64,000 nucleotides of DNA from Yoonia maricola (lineage in GTDB: Bacteria > Pseudomonadota > Alphaproteobacteria > Rhodobacterales > Rhodobacteraceae). Under the pieces are notes generated by a model, which worked only from the letters and a program-made list of their open reading frames with translations, did not search any database and was not told the origin of the DNA. Numbering within the stretch: the stretch's first letter is position 1; each line of letters starts with the position of its first letter. Below, piece by piece: positions 16,754 through 26,077 of the stretch. Where the stretch lies: assembly GCF_002797915.1 (NCBI RefSeq), contig NZ_PGTY01000002.1:310001-374000 (forward strand), read 5' to 3'. A program made the translations under genes and the position numbers.

Positions 16754-17070
16754 GCCGTGCAACAAAGTGTATCTTGCGTCCGAACACTCAATTTAGTGGG
16801 GCAGGATAGAGTGGTACGTTCGCATTAAATGCATCTTCGCGAGGCTTGCCTTGTCAAACCACCGCTTTTAATTGTGGCGGTGTGGTGCTGTCACGCCCAC
16901 TGATGATCCCCAAATTCTAATCAGCGTTGCAGAGCGTGGGTGAACATGTGGTTAACGTCAACGTTGAGCGTGCAATAAGTACAGGTTTTGGCAGAACTGT
17001 GGTGGATTGACGTTGCATTTTGGACCATCGTCGCGCTTATCTGCGCGGCGGTAAAGAATGGGACGCTTCA
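16754..17070 (+). other. intergenic region upstream of hyuA-like gene
   Basis: 317 bases without a recognisable gene. CACCGC at 16860-16865 can pair with GCGGTG at 16877-16882, a weak hairpin that could end the GtrA transcript. No T-run follows. The 3' part must hold the promoter of the downstream gene, but I cannot name -35 or -10 boxes with confidence. Confidence 0.4.
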
Positions 17071-19077
17071 ATGACTTACCTCTTGGGTGTTGATACCGGC
17101 GGGACCTATACCGATGCGGTGATCATAGATGAGGCGCGGGACTGCGTTGTCGCATCAGCCAAAGCGCTGACCTCGCGTCCTGATCTTGCCATTGGTGTGG
17201 GGGCTGCGATTGATGCTGCCATTACCAAGGCAGGTGTCGCAGGTGCAGATGTGGCGATGGTGTCCCTTTCCACAACATTGGCGACCAATGCGTTGGTCGA
17301 AGGTCAGGGTGGGCGTATTGCGCTGATTGCCATTGGCTTTGATGACGCTGACCTGACCCGCGCCGGCCTCACCGAGGCCCTGCGTGGTGACACGGTGATC
17401 CGTGTGGTGGGCGGTCATAATCACGCAGGATCCGAGGTGGCGACCCTTGATCTGGATGCGTTGGCGCGTGCGCTGGCAGACCTCGACGATGGGATTACGG
17501 GTTTTGCCGTTGCGGCCAGCTTCGCGACGCGCAACCCTGCGCATGAAGCCGCGGCCCGTGATCTGATCCGCCGAATGACCGACAAACCTGTCAGTTGTTC
17601 GCATGACCTGAGCCAAGCGCTGGGCGGCCCGAAACGTGCGCTGACCGCTGTGCTGAACGCCCGGCTGATCGGGATGCTGGACCAGTTAATCTCGGCTTGC
17701 GAGGATCATCTGACGCAGATCGGTGTCACCGCCCGCCTGATGATCGTACGCGGTGATGGCGCTTTGGTCTCAGCCGATCTGGCCCGTGAAAAACCGATTG
17801 AAACGATCCTCAGTGGTCCTGCGGCCTCTATCGCCGGGGCCAGTTGGCTCACCGGAGAAAGCGATGCGCTGATCAGCGATATTGGCGGAACAACCACGGA
17901 TGTCTGCCTGCTGCGTGATGGGCGGCCCAAGATTGACCCGCAGGGTGCCCGCGTTGGTCCCTTTCGCACAATGGTTGAGGCCGTGGCGATGCGCACCACC
18001 GGTCTGGGCGGTGATAGCGAAGTGCATGTGGTGGATGGGTTGGAAGGCAGGTTGCGCCTTGGCCCGCGCCGGTTGATGCCTGTTTCGCTGGCGGCGTATC
18101 ACCATCCCAAACTGGTGCATGCGGCCCTTGATCGGGCCCTGGCGCAGGATATTCCTGCATCGGACGGTGGCCAGTTTGTGATCCCACTTTGGACAGAGAT
18201 GCCAGCCGGTTTGGACGCGCGTGAACAGGTCGTTGCGGGCAGGTTGGCAGATGGACCGCTGCGGCTGGGCCAAGCCGTGCACTCGCGCATGGAAAACCCG
18301 GCGCTTGGCCGTCTGCTGGGGCGTGGTCTTGTGCTTATGGCGGGTGTGACGCCCTCTGATGCGTCGCACGTGCTTGGGCTGGTGGATGCCTGGGATGGCG
18401 CTGCAGCCAGGAAAGCGTTGACCCTGTTCGCCCGACGTCGGACCGGGGCGGGGACGTCGGTAGCAAGCAACGCAGAGGCGCTGGCGAAACAGATCATTGA
18501 TCAACTGACCGCGCAGACAGTGGCATGTCTCTTGCAGGCCGGGTTTGCCGAGGATGATCGCGACTGGGCTGACCCCACAACGCTGGCCCAACATCCGCTG
18601 ACCATGGCGGGGTTGGATCGGCATCAGGGTGTCATGCGGATGCAGATGTCTTTGGGGGTGCCGGTGATTGGGCTGGGTGCATCTGCGGCGACCTATTACG
18701 GGGCGGTTGGTGCGCGGCTTGGGACTCGGATGGTTTTGCATGCAAATGGCGACGTAGCCAATGCGATTGGGGCTGTTGTCGGGCAGGTACGAATGCAGGC
18801 GACCGGCACTGTCACCAGTGCCGGCGAGGGGACATTTGCTGTACATCTGCCGGGTGGCCCCCAGACATTTGCGGACCGGGATGAGGCGCTGGGCAGGCTT
18901 GAAGCAGCGCTGCGAACCGAGGCGGAAAACCTTGTACGCGCGTCAGGTGTCACCGACATTCGGTTCACCGTAGACCGGGACATATCCGAGATTACGGTAG
19001 AAAACCGCAGGATGTTTATCGAGGCCACATTGCGGGTCGAGGCGAGCGGACGCCCGCGGATCGCGAGCGATGGGTAA
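17071..19077 (+). CDS. hydantoinase/oxoprolinase family protein, HyuA-like subunit
   Basis: 668 residues from ATG 17071; the frame is open from 17020 but the family start LLGVDTGGTYTDAVIIDE follows 17071. The N-terminal domain includes SLSTTLATNALVEGQGG (about 67-83). The ATP-grasp/actin-like core contains ILSGPAASIAGASWL (about 248-262) and SDIGGTTTDVCLL (about 269-281), the phosphate loops of the hydantoinase A fold. Such subunits hydrolyse cyclic amides with ATP, often together with HyuB. No hyuB is adjacent, and this single-subunit form could be a self-contained family. The substrate is unknown. Confidence 0.85.
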   Translation: MTYLLGVDTGGTYTDAVIIDEARDCVVASAKALTSRPDLAIGVGAAIDAAITKAGVAGADVAMVSLSTTLATNALVEGQGGRIALIAIGFDDADLTRAGLTEALRGDTVIRVVGGHNHAGSEVATLDLDALARALADLDDGITGFAVAASFATRNPAHEAAARDLIRRMTDKPVSCSHDLSQALGGPKRALTAVLNARLIGMLDQLISACEDHLTQIGVTARLMIVRGDGALVSADLAREKPIETILSGPAASIAGASWLTGESDALISDIGGTTTDVCLLRDGRPKIDPQGARVGPFRTMVEAVAMRTTGLGGDSEVHVVDGLEGRLRLGPRRLMPVSLAAYHHPKLVHAALDRALAQDIPASDGGQFVIPLWTEMPAGLDAREQVVAGRLADGPLRLGQAVHSRMENPALGRLLGRGLVLMAGVTPSDASHVLGLVDAWDGAAARKALTLFARRRTGAGTSVASNAEALAKQIIDQLTAQTVACLLQAGFAEDDRDWADPTTLAQHPLTMAGLDRHQGVMRMQMSLGVPVIGLGASAATYYGAVGARLGTRMVLHANGDVANAIGAVVGQVRMQATGTVTSAGEGTFAVHLPGGPQTFADRDEALGRLEAALRTEAENLVRASGVTDIRFTVDRDISEITVENRRMFIEATLRVEASGRPRIASDG

Positions 19078-19080
19078 ATT

Positions 19081-20466
19081 TCAACCGTTCCATAGCACCG
19101 TATCCTCGTGGAACTGTGACCATGCGAACCAAAAGGCTTCGTGGCTGCCAAGGTCAGACCCATCGGTGCCTAAGGCCCTGATTCCGCCAGCGTCCAATTG
19201 CAGACGGACATTTTCATAGGTCACGCTGGCCCCGGACTGCAGTGCAAGCATGGCGGCACTGCGTTGAAATGCAACAGGAACGCCCGACGCTGTCACCACG
19301 CCGATCACATCTTCATGGACGGGCAGGCGTGGGTCCACATCACCGACTGGAAAGATCGGTCCGTTTGCATCGCGCCCATTGCGAAAATCGAAATTGCGAC
19401 CGAGGGCGAGGTCTTCGATCAACACGGTGGTGTCGGGATGTGCGTTCTTCCATGTCCCCCAGTCCGTTGTGACAACAGTGGCTTGCTCAAGTTGCAAGCC
19501 ACGCTCGGCCAAAGGCCCGGTCACGGCTTTGCCAAGAAACGTGTCAAATACTGAATAGGTGTTGATGTCATACATGACCTTGTTCGACCGGATCAGCAGG
19601 CCCGATGTGCGCAAGACGGGCCGTGCGACACCTGCAGGAAGATCATCAGTGAAATAGGCCTGTGCTGCGCCACACAGGGTGCAATAGGGAATGCCCAGAT
19701 CACGGCCACCGAGCGTGTCATTGACCATTTCGCGCACTTCCATGATCTGACGTGGATAGGCACGGGATTGGCCATTGATCGTGATCCCAAAGACGATGGC
19801 GTCATCAGCTAGCCATGTGGCCTCTTGCGCGCCGATAACGTCGGGGTTGTCAGCTGCAGGGATGCAGTTGCAGGTTTCATCCGTCTGGTCGTAGGGGCGG
19901 TCATCAATCAGGACGCCACCCCAGGACACCAATCGCCAGTCAATGTCGCCGGGCACAAAGATACGTTCCCAACCCGGTACAAACTGGGCAAAGATCGCGC
20001 GCTTTGTATCAAGGTAGCCGGGATATGACGGGATGTCCCATGCGATCAGGTGATCGGTCACCTCGCCCCAGCGCTGCGGGGTTTTCAATTCAATATCCAA
20101 CAGGTCGGATGCGGCATCAGCTAGTGCGGTGTCGAATTCGCGCCGCCACGTGAACCGCATCATATCGCTGATGATCCATGCCAGCCTCGGATCGCCGGAC
20201 GTCGCAATTTCGGAAAGCGCGGTCTCTTGTTCCGGCCCCCAAAGCGATTGTTCCAGACTGTCGACAAAGACGATGCGCACCGCTTCTTGCAGGTTTTCCG
20301 AGATCGGACCATCGGGAACGAAGGGCGGTTGGCCAAACTCTGCAACGACATAGTCGGGCAGCGGGGTCGCACTCTGGGCTTGTGCCATATGGCTGGCCAG
20401 AAAGGACGTCACGATCAAGATAAGGGTGACACTCTGGCGGGCAAAAGAGGGAATGGAATATCTCAT
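19081..20466 (-). CDS. DUF3179 domain-containing exported protein
   Basis: 461 residues from ATG 20466, which has GAAAGG ahead of it; the frame is open to 20550. A Sec signal peptide ends MAQA (about residue 30). The DUF3179 part is identified by WGGVLIDDRPYDQ, IVFGITINGQSRAYP, DLGIPYCTLCGAAQAYF with two close Cys, SGLLIRSNKVMYD and DTFLGKAVTGPLAERG. The function of the family is not established; the CxxC-like pair suggests a metal or redox role. It is convergent with the hyuA-like gene, only three bases apart. Confidence 0.82.
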   Translation of the reverse strand: MRYSIPSFARQSVTLILIVTSFLASHMAQAQSATPLPDYVVAEFGQPPFVPDGPISENLQEAVRIVFVDSLEQSLWGPEQETALSEIATSGDPRLAWIISDMMRFTWRREFDTALADAASDLLDIELKTPQRWGEVTDHLIAWDIPSYPGYLDTKRAIFAQFVPGWERIFVPGDIDWRLVSWGGVLIDDRPYDQTDETCNCIPAADNPDVIGAQEATWLADDAIVFGITINGQSRAYPRQIMEVREMVNDTLGGRDLGIPYCTLCGAAQAYFTDDLPAGVARPVLRTSGLLIRSNKVMYDINTYSVFDTFLGKAVTGPLAERGLQLEQATVVTTDWGTWKNAHPDTTVLIEDLALGRNFDFRNGRDANGPIFPVGDVDPRLPVHEDVIGVVTASGVPVAFQRSAAMLALQSGASVTYENVRLQLDAGGIRALGTDGSDLGSHEAFWFAWSQFHEDTVLWNG

Positions 20467-20656
20467 GGAAAAAACCTTTCGCAAAACGGAATGTACCAAC
20501 GAACGCGCGTCGCACAAAGCTGCCGCAGAAGCCTGCCTTGAGCCAGTCACATCGGATCATCATTCGGTGAACGCTACAGACACTCACATTCCTGTCAGGT
20601 TGATTGCGTCAGAAGGGTGCTTCGTTCAAAAGGAGTAGACCTTGGGAGGAGGCCAG

Positions 20657-21265
20657 ATGCTCGACCGTCACGCACGTCAATTGATCGACCCACCGCTGAA
20701 CCAGATCGGTCGCGGTTTGGCGGCGCGTGGGTTTACGGCGGATGGGGTAACTTTGGTCGGGCTTGGCCTTGGTCTGATTGCAGCCTTGCTGATCGCGTTT
20801 GGCCAGTTTGCCCTTGCCCTTGTCCCACTGCTTGCCAGCCGTGTGGCTGATGGTCTGGATGGTGCTGTAGCCCGTGCAACGCAGAAGACAGACTTTGGCG
20901 GTTATTTGGATATTGCCGTGGATTTCCTGTTCTATGGCGCAATCCCAATGGCGTTCGTGATCTATGACCCAACGACGAATGGTGCCGCGGGGGCATTCCT
21001 GCTGGCGTCCTTCTACTTTAATGGCACCAGCTTTCTGGGCTATGCGATCTTGGCTGAAAAACACGGACATAAGACCGATGCGCAGGGTCAAAAGTCGCTC
21101 TATTATTCCAACGGCATTCTGGAAGGGACCGAGACGATCGTGTTCTTTGTGATCCTTTGTCTGCTCCCCTCTTATTTCTCCCCGCTGGCATGGGTTTTCG
21201 GGACCTTATGTTTTGCGACCGCCACACTGCGGATTTATGCCGCTAAACAAACCTACACGAACTGA
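20657..21265 (+). CDS. ynjF: CDP-alcohol phosphatidyltransferase family protein, YnjF-like
   Basis: 202 residues, polytopic. The diagnostic motif D-G-x2-A-R-x8-G-x3-D-x3-D is complete in DGAVARATQKTDFGGYLDIAVD-type sequence (about residues 67-88). The enzyme would move a phospho-alcohol head group onto or from a CDP-linked lipid at the membrane. ATG 20657 follows a strong GGGAGGAGG; TTG 20642 is an upstream in-frame alternative. It precedes the ynjB-like gene by 12 bases. E. coli has the same association (ynjABCDEF), so the symbol rests on family plus context. Confidence 0.8.
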   Translation: MLDRHARQLIDPPLNQIGRGLAARGFTADGVTLVGLGLGLIAALLIAFGQFALALVPLLASRVADGLDGAVARATQKTDFGGYLDIAVDFLFYGAIPMAFVIYDPTTNGAAGAFLLASFYFNGTSFLGYAILAEKHGHKTDAQGQKSLYYSNGILEGTETIVFFVILCLLPSYFSPLAWVFGTLCFATATLRIYAAKQTYTN

Positions 21266-21277
21266 AGGACCACCCCT

Positions 21278-22477
21278 ATGAAACATCTTGCCGTATTGGC
21301 CGCATTGTTGGCCCCTGTGCCTGCGCTTGCCGACATTGATCCTGCCAACTGGGACGCGGTCACCGCAGAGGCCGAAGGCCAGACTGTATTCTGGAATGCA
21401 TGGGGCGGGTCCACGACGACAAATGAGTTCCTTGCTTGGGTCGGAAGCCGTGTGATGGAAGATTACGGTGTCACGTTGGAACATGTGAAGCTGACCGACA
21501 CGGCTGATGCCGTTACGCGGGTGCTGTCGGAAAAACAGGCTGGCGAAGATGACGATGGTGCCATCGACATGATCTGGATTAACGGTGCGAACTTTGCCGC
21601 GATGAAAGAGGCGGATCTGCTGTTTGGCCCCTATGCCGAACAACTGCCCAACTGGGCATTCGTCGATGTGGATGGCAAAACGGTACAGACTGATTTCACC
21701 GTGCCCACCGAAGGGTTCGAAAGCCCATGGGCGATGGCGCAAGTTGTCTTTGTCCACAACACAGCCGACATGCCTGAGAGCCTCGGATCGATGCAGGCTT
21801 TGCTGGAATGGACACAAGCCAACCCCGGTCGTTTCAGCTATCCTCAGCCGCCGGATTTTCTGGGAACAACGTTTCTAAAACAGGTGCTGGTCGATATTTT
21901 GCCTGACCCGGCCGTTTTGTCCGACCCTGCGACCGACGAAAACTACGACGAGGTCACAGCCCCGCTTTGGGCCTATCTTGACCAACTGACACCAAACCTG
22001 TGGCGTGAAGGCAAAGCTTACCCGGCAACAGGCACGGCGATGTTCCCGTTAATCGCGGATGGTGAGCTTGATCTGTCGATTTCCTTCAGCCCCGGTGCTG
22101 CCTCGACGGCCATCGCCAATAATGAACTGCCGCCATCCGTGCGCACGTTCGTTTTGGACAAGGGCACAATCGGGAACGCGTCGTTTGTGGCGATCCCCTA
22201 CAACTCTGGCTCCAAGGCTGGTGCAATGGTCGTCGCCAATTTCCTGATGTCACCAGAAGCGCAAGCGCGTGCACAGGACCCGGCGATCCTAGGATATGGT
22301 ACAGTATTGGATATGGACGCCCTGTCTGATGATGATCGCGCGTTGTTTGATGCGCTTGAACTGGGCGTTGCAACATTGTCACCGGCTGAGCTGGGCACGG
22401 TACAGGCTGAACCGCATCCAAGCTGGGCGACAAGGATCGCAGATGATTGGATGGACCGATATGGTGTGTCAGAGTAA
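21278..22477 (+). CDS. ynjB: ABC transporter substrate-binding protein, YnjB family
   Basis: 399 residues with a signal peptide ending PALA (about residue 19). Family features are VFWNAWGGSTTTNEFLAWV (about 39-57), IDMIWINGANFAAMKEADLL (about 98-117), GFESPWAMAQVVFVHN and YPQPPDFLGTTFLKQVL (about 192-208). The plan is that of iron/thiamine/polyamine-class binding proteins. With the following permease and ATPase it forms an importer whose ligand is not known. A perfect hairpin directly after the gene should make it more abundant than the membrane components. Confidence 0.88.
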   Translation: MKHLAVLAALLAPVPALADIDPANWDAVTAEAEGQTVFWNAWGGSTTTNEFLAWVGSRVMEDYGVTLEHVKLTDTADAVTRVLSEKQAGEDDDGAIDMIWINGANFAAMKEADLLFGPYAEQLPNWAFVDVDGKTVQTDFTVPTEGFESPWAMAQVVFVHNTADMPESLGSMQALLEWTQANPGRFSYPQPPDFLGTTFLKQVLVDILPDPAVLSDPATDENYDEVTAPLWAYLDQLTPNLWREGKAYPATGTAMFPLIADGELDLSISFSPGAASTAIANNELPPSVRTFVLDKGTIGNASFVAIPYNSGSKAGAMVVANFLMSPEAQARAQDPAILGYGTVLDMDALSDDDRALFDALELGVATLSPAELGTVQAEPHPSWATRIADDWMDRYGVSE

Positions 22478-22498
22478 GCGTGGCTGAAATGGTGCTAT

Positions 22499-22530
22499 GC
22501 AGTCCCGGATCACGTCCGGGACTGCGTTTT
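22499..22530 (+). terminator. internal hairpin terminator between ynjB and ynjC
   Basis: GCAGTCCCGGA (22499-22509) and TCCGGGACTGC (22515-22525) form a perfect 11-base stem around TCACG, followed by GTTTT. The ynjC start codon is at 22533, two bases after the T-run, with no Shine-Dalgarno sequence visible. Partial termination here would raise binding protein over permease. Confidence 0.85.
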
Positions 22531-22532
22531 AA

Positions 22533-24227
22533 ATGAAACGTCGCCGCTTTCCTCCGATTTTGCCGATCCTGACATTGCTCGCGATGTTGGGCCCTGTTGC
22601 TGCTGGCCTATGGGGCACGGTGATGCCGGCCTTTGGGCATTTGCCAGCAGCGGGCATCACCGGACCATCGCTTGATCCGTTCCGTGATCTCTTCGATTGG
22701 GCTGGCTTGCCGCGGGCCATGTTCTTATCGATCTCAACAGGCTTGCTGGCTACGGGCATATCACTTGCCATCGTCATGTTGGTGACTGCGGGCTGGTCAG
22801 GAACCAAACCGTTCCGTGCGTTGGAGCGGCTGTTGTCGCCGTTGTTATCTGTGCCACATGCGGCAGCGGCCTTTGGCCTGGCTTTCCTGATCGCGCCGTC
22901 GGGCTGGGTCTCCCGCTTGCTGTCACCCGCCTTTACAGGGTGGGACCGCCCGCCTGATCTGTTGATTGTGCAAGACACATGGGGTCTGACAATGACCGCG
23001 GGTCTGATTGTCAAAGAGGTCCCCTTCTTGCTGTTGATCACCCTCGCAGCACTTGGGCAGGCTGACGCCCAGCGCAGCGTCGCGATTTCACAGGCATTGG
23101 GGTATGGACGCGTGACAGGGTGGCTGAAAACCGTGTTTCCGCGTGTCTATGCCCAGATCAGGCCCCCGATTTATGTGGTGCTGGCCTACTCCATGTCCGT
23201 TGTGGATGTTGCCGTGATCCTTGGGCCAAACACGCCCCCGCCTTTGTCTGTGCAGATCGTCAAATGGATGTCCGACCCTGATCTTGCAATGCGCTTGGAA
23301 GCGGCCGCCGGGGCGCTGTTACAATTGGGTCTGGTCATCGGGGCCTTGGCGTTCTGGCGGTTTGGTGAATATGTTGTGGGGCGCTTGGGCGCGCGCTGGA
23401 TCGCGTCGGGTGCGCGGGGCAAGTTCGATGGTGTTGCGGCCGTTGGCGCCCTCACGGCCGGTGCGATTTGCGCGTTGAGCGTTCTTTTCGGTCTGGTCGT
23501 TTTGGCGATCTGGTCCTTTGCGGGGTTCTGGGGTTTTCCTGACGCCTTGCCGGATGCCTTTACATGGCGTAACTGGCTGCGCTTTGGCCCCGGTACGCTG
23601 GACGCGCTGGGCGAAACAGCTCTGATCGCAATCACTGTGGCATTGGTGGCGCTGATCCTGACAATTGGGTGTCTGGAGGCTGAGTATCGCTTCGGTCTTT
23701 CGTTCAGCCAGCGGGCGGTTTGGTTGCTCTATTTACCACTACTGATCCCTCAAACGGCCTTTCTGCCGGGCTTGCAAACGCTGATGTTGAGCCTTGGCGC
23801 AGATGTGGGTCGTCTCCCTGTTATGCTGGCGCATTTGGTGTTCGTACTGCCCTATGTGTTTCTCTCTCTTGCTGATCCGTTCCGCGCATGGGACACGCGT
23901 ATGGGCACGATTGCGACCGCGCTGCGTGCCAGTCCCGATGGCGTGCTTTGGCGGGTCCGATTGCCGATGTTACTGCGTCCGATCCTGACCGCTTTGGCGG
24001 TTGGTTTGGCTGTGTCTGTTGGGCAATACCTTGCAACGCTTTTGATCGGTGGGGGCCGCGTGGCCACATTGACGACCGAGGCGGTCGCGCTTGCCTCTGG
24101 CGGGGACCGTCGTGCCATTGGGGTTTACGGGTTGATGCAGTCCGGTGCAGCGCTGGTGCCATTTGCGTTGGCATTGCTGATACCGGCCGTTGTCTGGCGA
24201 AACAGGAAAGGGTTGCGACATGGATAA
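22533..24227 (+). CDS. ynjC: ABC transporter permease, fused two-domain, YnjC family
   Basis: 564 residues with about twelve hydrophobic helices, i.e. two BinuplacedFBPD-type permease halves in one chain. The coupling (EAA) loops are seen in the first half as the region around ISQALGYGRVTGWLKTVFP (about 188-206) and in the second as IATALRASPDGVLWRVRLP (about 460-478). This matches the FbpB/YnjC plan. The start directly follows the internal terminator hairpin and lacks a Shine-Dalgarno sequence. The 3' end overlaps the ATPase gene by eight bases. Confidence 0.87.
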   Translation: MKRRRFPPILPILTLLAMLGPVAAGLWGTVMPAFGHLPAAGITGPSLDPFRDLFDWAGLPRAMFLSISTGLLATGISLAIVMLVTAGWSGTKPFRALERLLSPLLSVPHAAAAFGLAFLIAPSGWVSRLLSPAFTGWDRPPDLLIVQDTWGLTMTAGLIVKEVPFLLLITLAALGQADAQRSVAISQALGYGRVTGWLKTVFPRVYAQIRPPIYVVLAYSMSVVDVAVILGPNTPPPLSVQIVKWMSDPDLAMRLEAAAGALLQLGLVIGALAFWRFGEYVVGRLGARWIASGARGKFDGVAAVGALTAGAICALSVLFGLVVLAIWSFAGFWGFPDALPDAFTWRNWLRFGPGTLDALGETALIAITVALVALILTIGCLEAEYRFGLSFSQRAVWLLYLPLLIPQTAFLPGLQTLMLSLGADVGRLPVMLAHLVFVLPYVFLSLADPFRAWDTRMGTIATALRASPDGVLWRVRLPMLLRPILTALAVGLAVSVGQYLATLLIGGGRVATLTTEAVALASGGDRRAIGVYGLMQSGAALVPFALALLIPAVVWRNRKGLRHG

Positions 24228-24855
24228 GGGTTTGGCTCTGCGCAATGTGACGATCAGCAAGGGTGGCGTACCGCTCTTGTCGGTGAACCACGAGATTGCG
24301 CCGGGCGAAGTGCTGACGGTCATGGGGCCATCGGGCGTGGGGAAATCCACATTGCTTGCCTTCATTACCGGAACCCTTGCGCCTGAATTTGCGGCTTCCG
24401 GCGAAGTTTGGCTTGACGGACACAACATCACGCATGCCGCACCCCATCAGCGCCGTGTCGGTATCCTGTTTCAGGATGATCTATTGTTTCCGCATTTGTC
24501 TGTCGGGGCAAATCTGGCCTTCGGCTTGCAGCCAGGCGGGAACGCAGCCGCACGCACGACCAAGATCGAGAAAGCCTTGGATGAGGTGGGGCTGAATGGG
24601 TTCTCAGACCGCGACCCGGCAACGCTGTCTGGTGGGCAAAAGGCGCGGGTGGCGCTCATGCGGATGCTCTTGTCAGAGCCCTGCGGGTTGCTGTTGGACG
24701 AGCCTTTTTCGCGGCTGGATGCGGCGTTGCGTGCGCAGGTCCGCGAAATGGTATTTGACCGGGCCAAGGCGCGGCAATTACCTGTCTTGATGGTGACGCA
24801 TGACGCCGATGACGCGCAGGCAGCGGGTGGAGAGATTATTACATTGGGTGACTGA
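24220..24855 (+). CDS. ynjD: ABC transporter ATP-binding protein, YnjD family
   Basis: 211 residues from ATG 24220, preceded by AGGAAAGG and overlapping the permease stop. Walker A is GPSGVGKST (about 36-44), the Q-loop is LFQDDLLFP, the signature is LSGGQKARVALMRML and Walker B is GLLLDEPFSRLD; the switch His is in MVTHDADDAQ. The short length, without a regulatory C-terminal domain, fits YnjD. It energises the YnjBC importer. Confidence 0.9.
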   Translation: MDKGLALRNVTISKGGVPLLSVNHEIAPGEVLTVMGPSGVGKSTLLAFITGTLAPEFAASGEVWLDGHNITHAAPHQRRVGILFQDDLLFPHLSVGANLAFGLQPGGNAAARTTKIEKALDEVGLNGFSDRDPATLSGGQKARVALMRMLLSEPCGLLLDEPFSRLDAALRAQVREMVFDRAKARQLPVLMVTHDADDAQAAGGEIITLGD

Positions 24856-24869
24856 GCGAAGGTCGGTTG

Positions 24870-24916
24870 TGTGGGACAAAGCTGCCACTAGCGATAATGG
24901 CATCGAGGTCTGCTTT
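24870..24916 (+). repeat. dispersed intergenic repeat, copy A
   Basis: The block starting TGTGGGACAAAGCTGCC lies just after ynjD and aligns without gaps to 6659-6705 (about 64% identity). The rest of the 205-base space holds no gene. Confidence 0.45.
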
Positions 24917-25060
24917 CTAAATGCCGCATATTCCAACGGCCCATAAGCGGTGCAGGTCCACGCAGTGTCGCGGACCTGTCCCGGCTTGAGAAAACGCATG
25001 ATACCTTATTGGCCGATCATACAGCCATCGCCAGGTGCGATAGGCTTGTGGCCCTTTCGC

Positions 25061-25855
25061 TCATCCGTCGTTTTCAACAGGTGGTTCAGGACGATCACCA
25101 CCACCACCGCCCAATGCAGCCTCAGTCACGTTGCCGCGGAAGCAACGCGGGAAGAACGGGAAGGTGTCGGTGGCGTAGTACACATATTCACCGTCAACCA
25201 TTGTCCCGTTACATTCATCCAGCGTGCCAGATCCTTCGATGTATTCCCAATCTTGCACATAGGTGCCGTCATGCACTCCCTCTGGGGCACCTTCACCTTC
25301 ACGCTCACCCTCTTTAAGTTGGTAGGACGATTGCACGTCGCCGCCGACGTAACGAATTTCAAATCCATCTGCGGCATAGGCAAACAGCGTTCCTTCAAGA
25401 TTGCTCATCACCGCTTCGGGGATACCATGGTAGTGATACATGCCATCGCCATCAACGTGCGCGTTTTGTGCGTCCATGATCAGGCCGCCCACACCTTCGA
25501 CGTTCCACCCCGATGACCGGTCGCGCGTCCATGGGCGCTCCGCGTCGGCGTCGGCATCTGGATTATACCACTCGGCAGTCCCCGGACGCAGGGGGATCCC
25601 GGTCAGGGTCATGCCAGAAATAAAGACCCCTTGGTCCGTGATGGTGCCGGTATCCTCGGGCGTCGCATCAACGCAAAAAAGATGATCCTGCGGTTCGACA
25701 ACCGCACCTTCGCGCCACGTCCCAACTTCGTGGTCAGGGATACCGTTCGAGACGATGCAGCGCTGATCCAGTTGGATCGTGATATTCAATTCGTGTGCCT
25801 GCGCCGCACTGGCGGCCAAAAGTGTCAAAACGGTTGTCGCATAAAGGGCTTTCAT
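25061..25855 (-). CDS. YHYH domain-containing exported protein
   Basis: 264 residues with a signal peptide (AASAAQA, cleavage about residue 20). The name-giving motif is present as GMYHYHGIP (about 138-146), preceded by GGLIMDAQNAHVDGDG. Four cysteines (QRCIVS, FCVD, DECNG, PRCFRG) could form disulphides. The C-terminal tail is Gly/Pro/Glu-rich. Related proteins often sit beside metal or multicopper enzymes, but the function is not established. It is convergent with the ynj cluster and lies downstream of crtC on the same strand. Confidence 0.8.
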   Translation of the reverse strand: MKALYATTVLTLLAASAAQAHELNITIQLDQRCIVSNGIPDHEVGTWREGAVVEPQDHLFCVDATPEDTGTITDQGVFISGMTLTGIPLRPGTAEWYNPDADADAERPWTRDRSSGWNVEGVGGLIMDAQNAHVDGDGMYHYHGIPEAVMSNLEGTLFAYAADGFEIRYVGGDVQSSYQLKEGEREGEGAPEGVHDGTYVQDWEYIEGSGTLDECNGTMVDGEYVYYATDTFPFFPRCFRGNVTEAALGGGGGDRPEPPVENDG

Positions 25856-26025
25856 AATTCTCTCCTGTTGCTCGTTTCATCGTTTAACGGATGGCGGCGA
25901 AATTTCCGTTGCTTGAAAAACAAATAGTCTTGGAAAGAGTTCCATGAGTTGAGTTGCGGGTAACGAACGAGGACAGGCGGCTTCGGATTAGTATTCGCCA
26001 AGCCACAAGAACTTTGGCGGCTGGA

Positions 26026-26070
26026 GCGGACATTTGCTTCAACGCAGCATTTAGGCGAAGTGGGCTCAAA
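26026..26070 (+). repeat. dispersed intergenic repeat, copy B
   Basis: GCGGACATTTGCTTCAACGC and the following 25 bases match 11814-11858 at 36 of 45 positions. The copy lies directly beyond the 3' end of crtC in the 222-base space before the YHYH gene. Confidence 0.55.
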
Positions 26071-26077
26071 GCGGCCC

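Noticed and set aside
17770-18846. 358-codon minus-strand frame inside the hyuA-like gene
   Set aside because: Rich in Arg, His, Pro and Gln with no motif; a mirror of the conserved forward frame.
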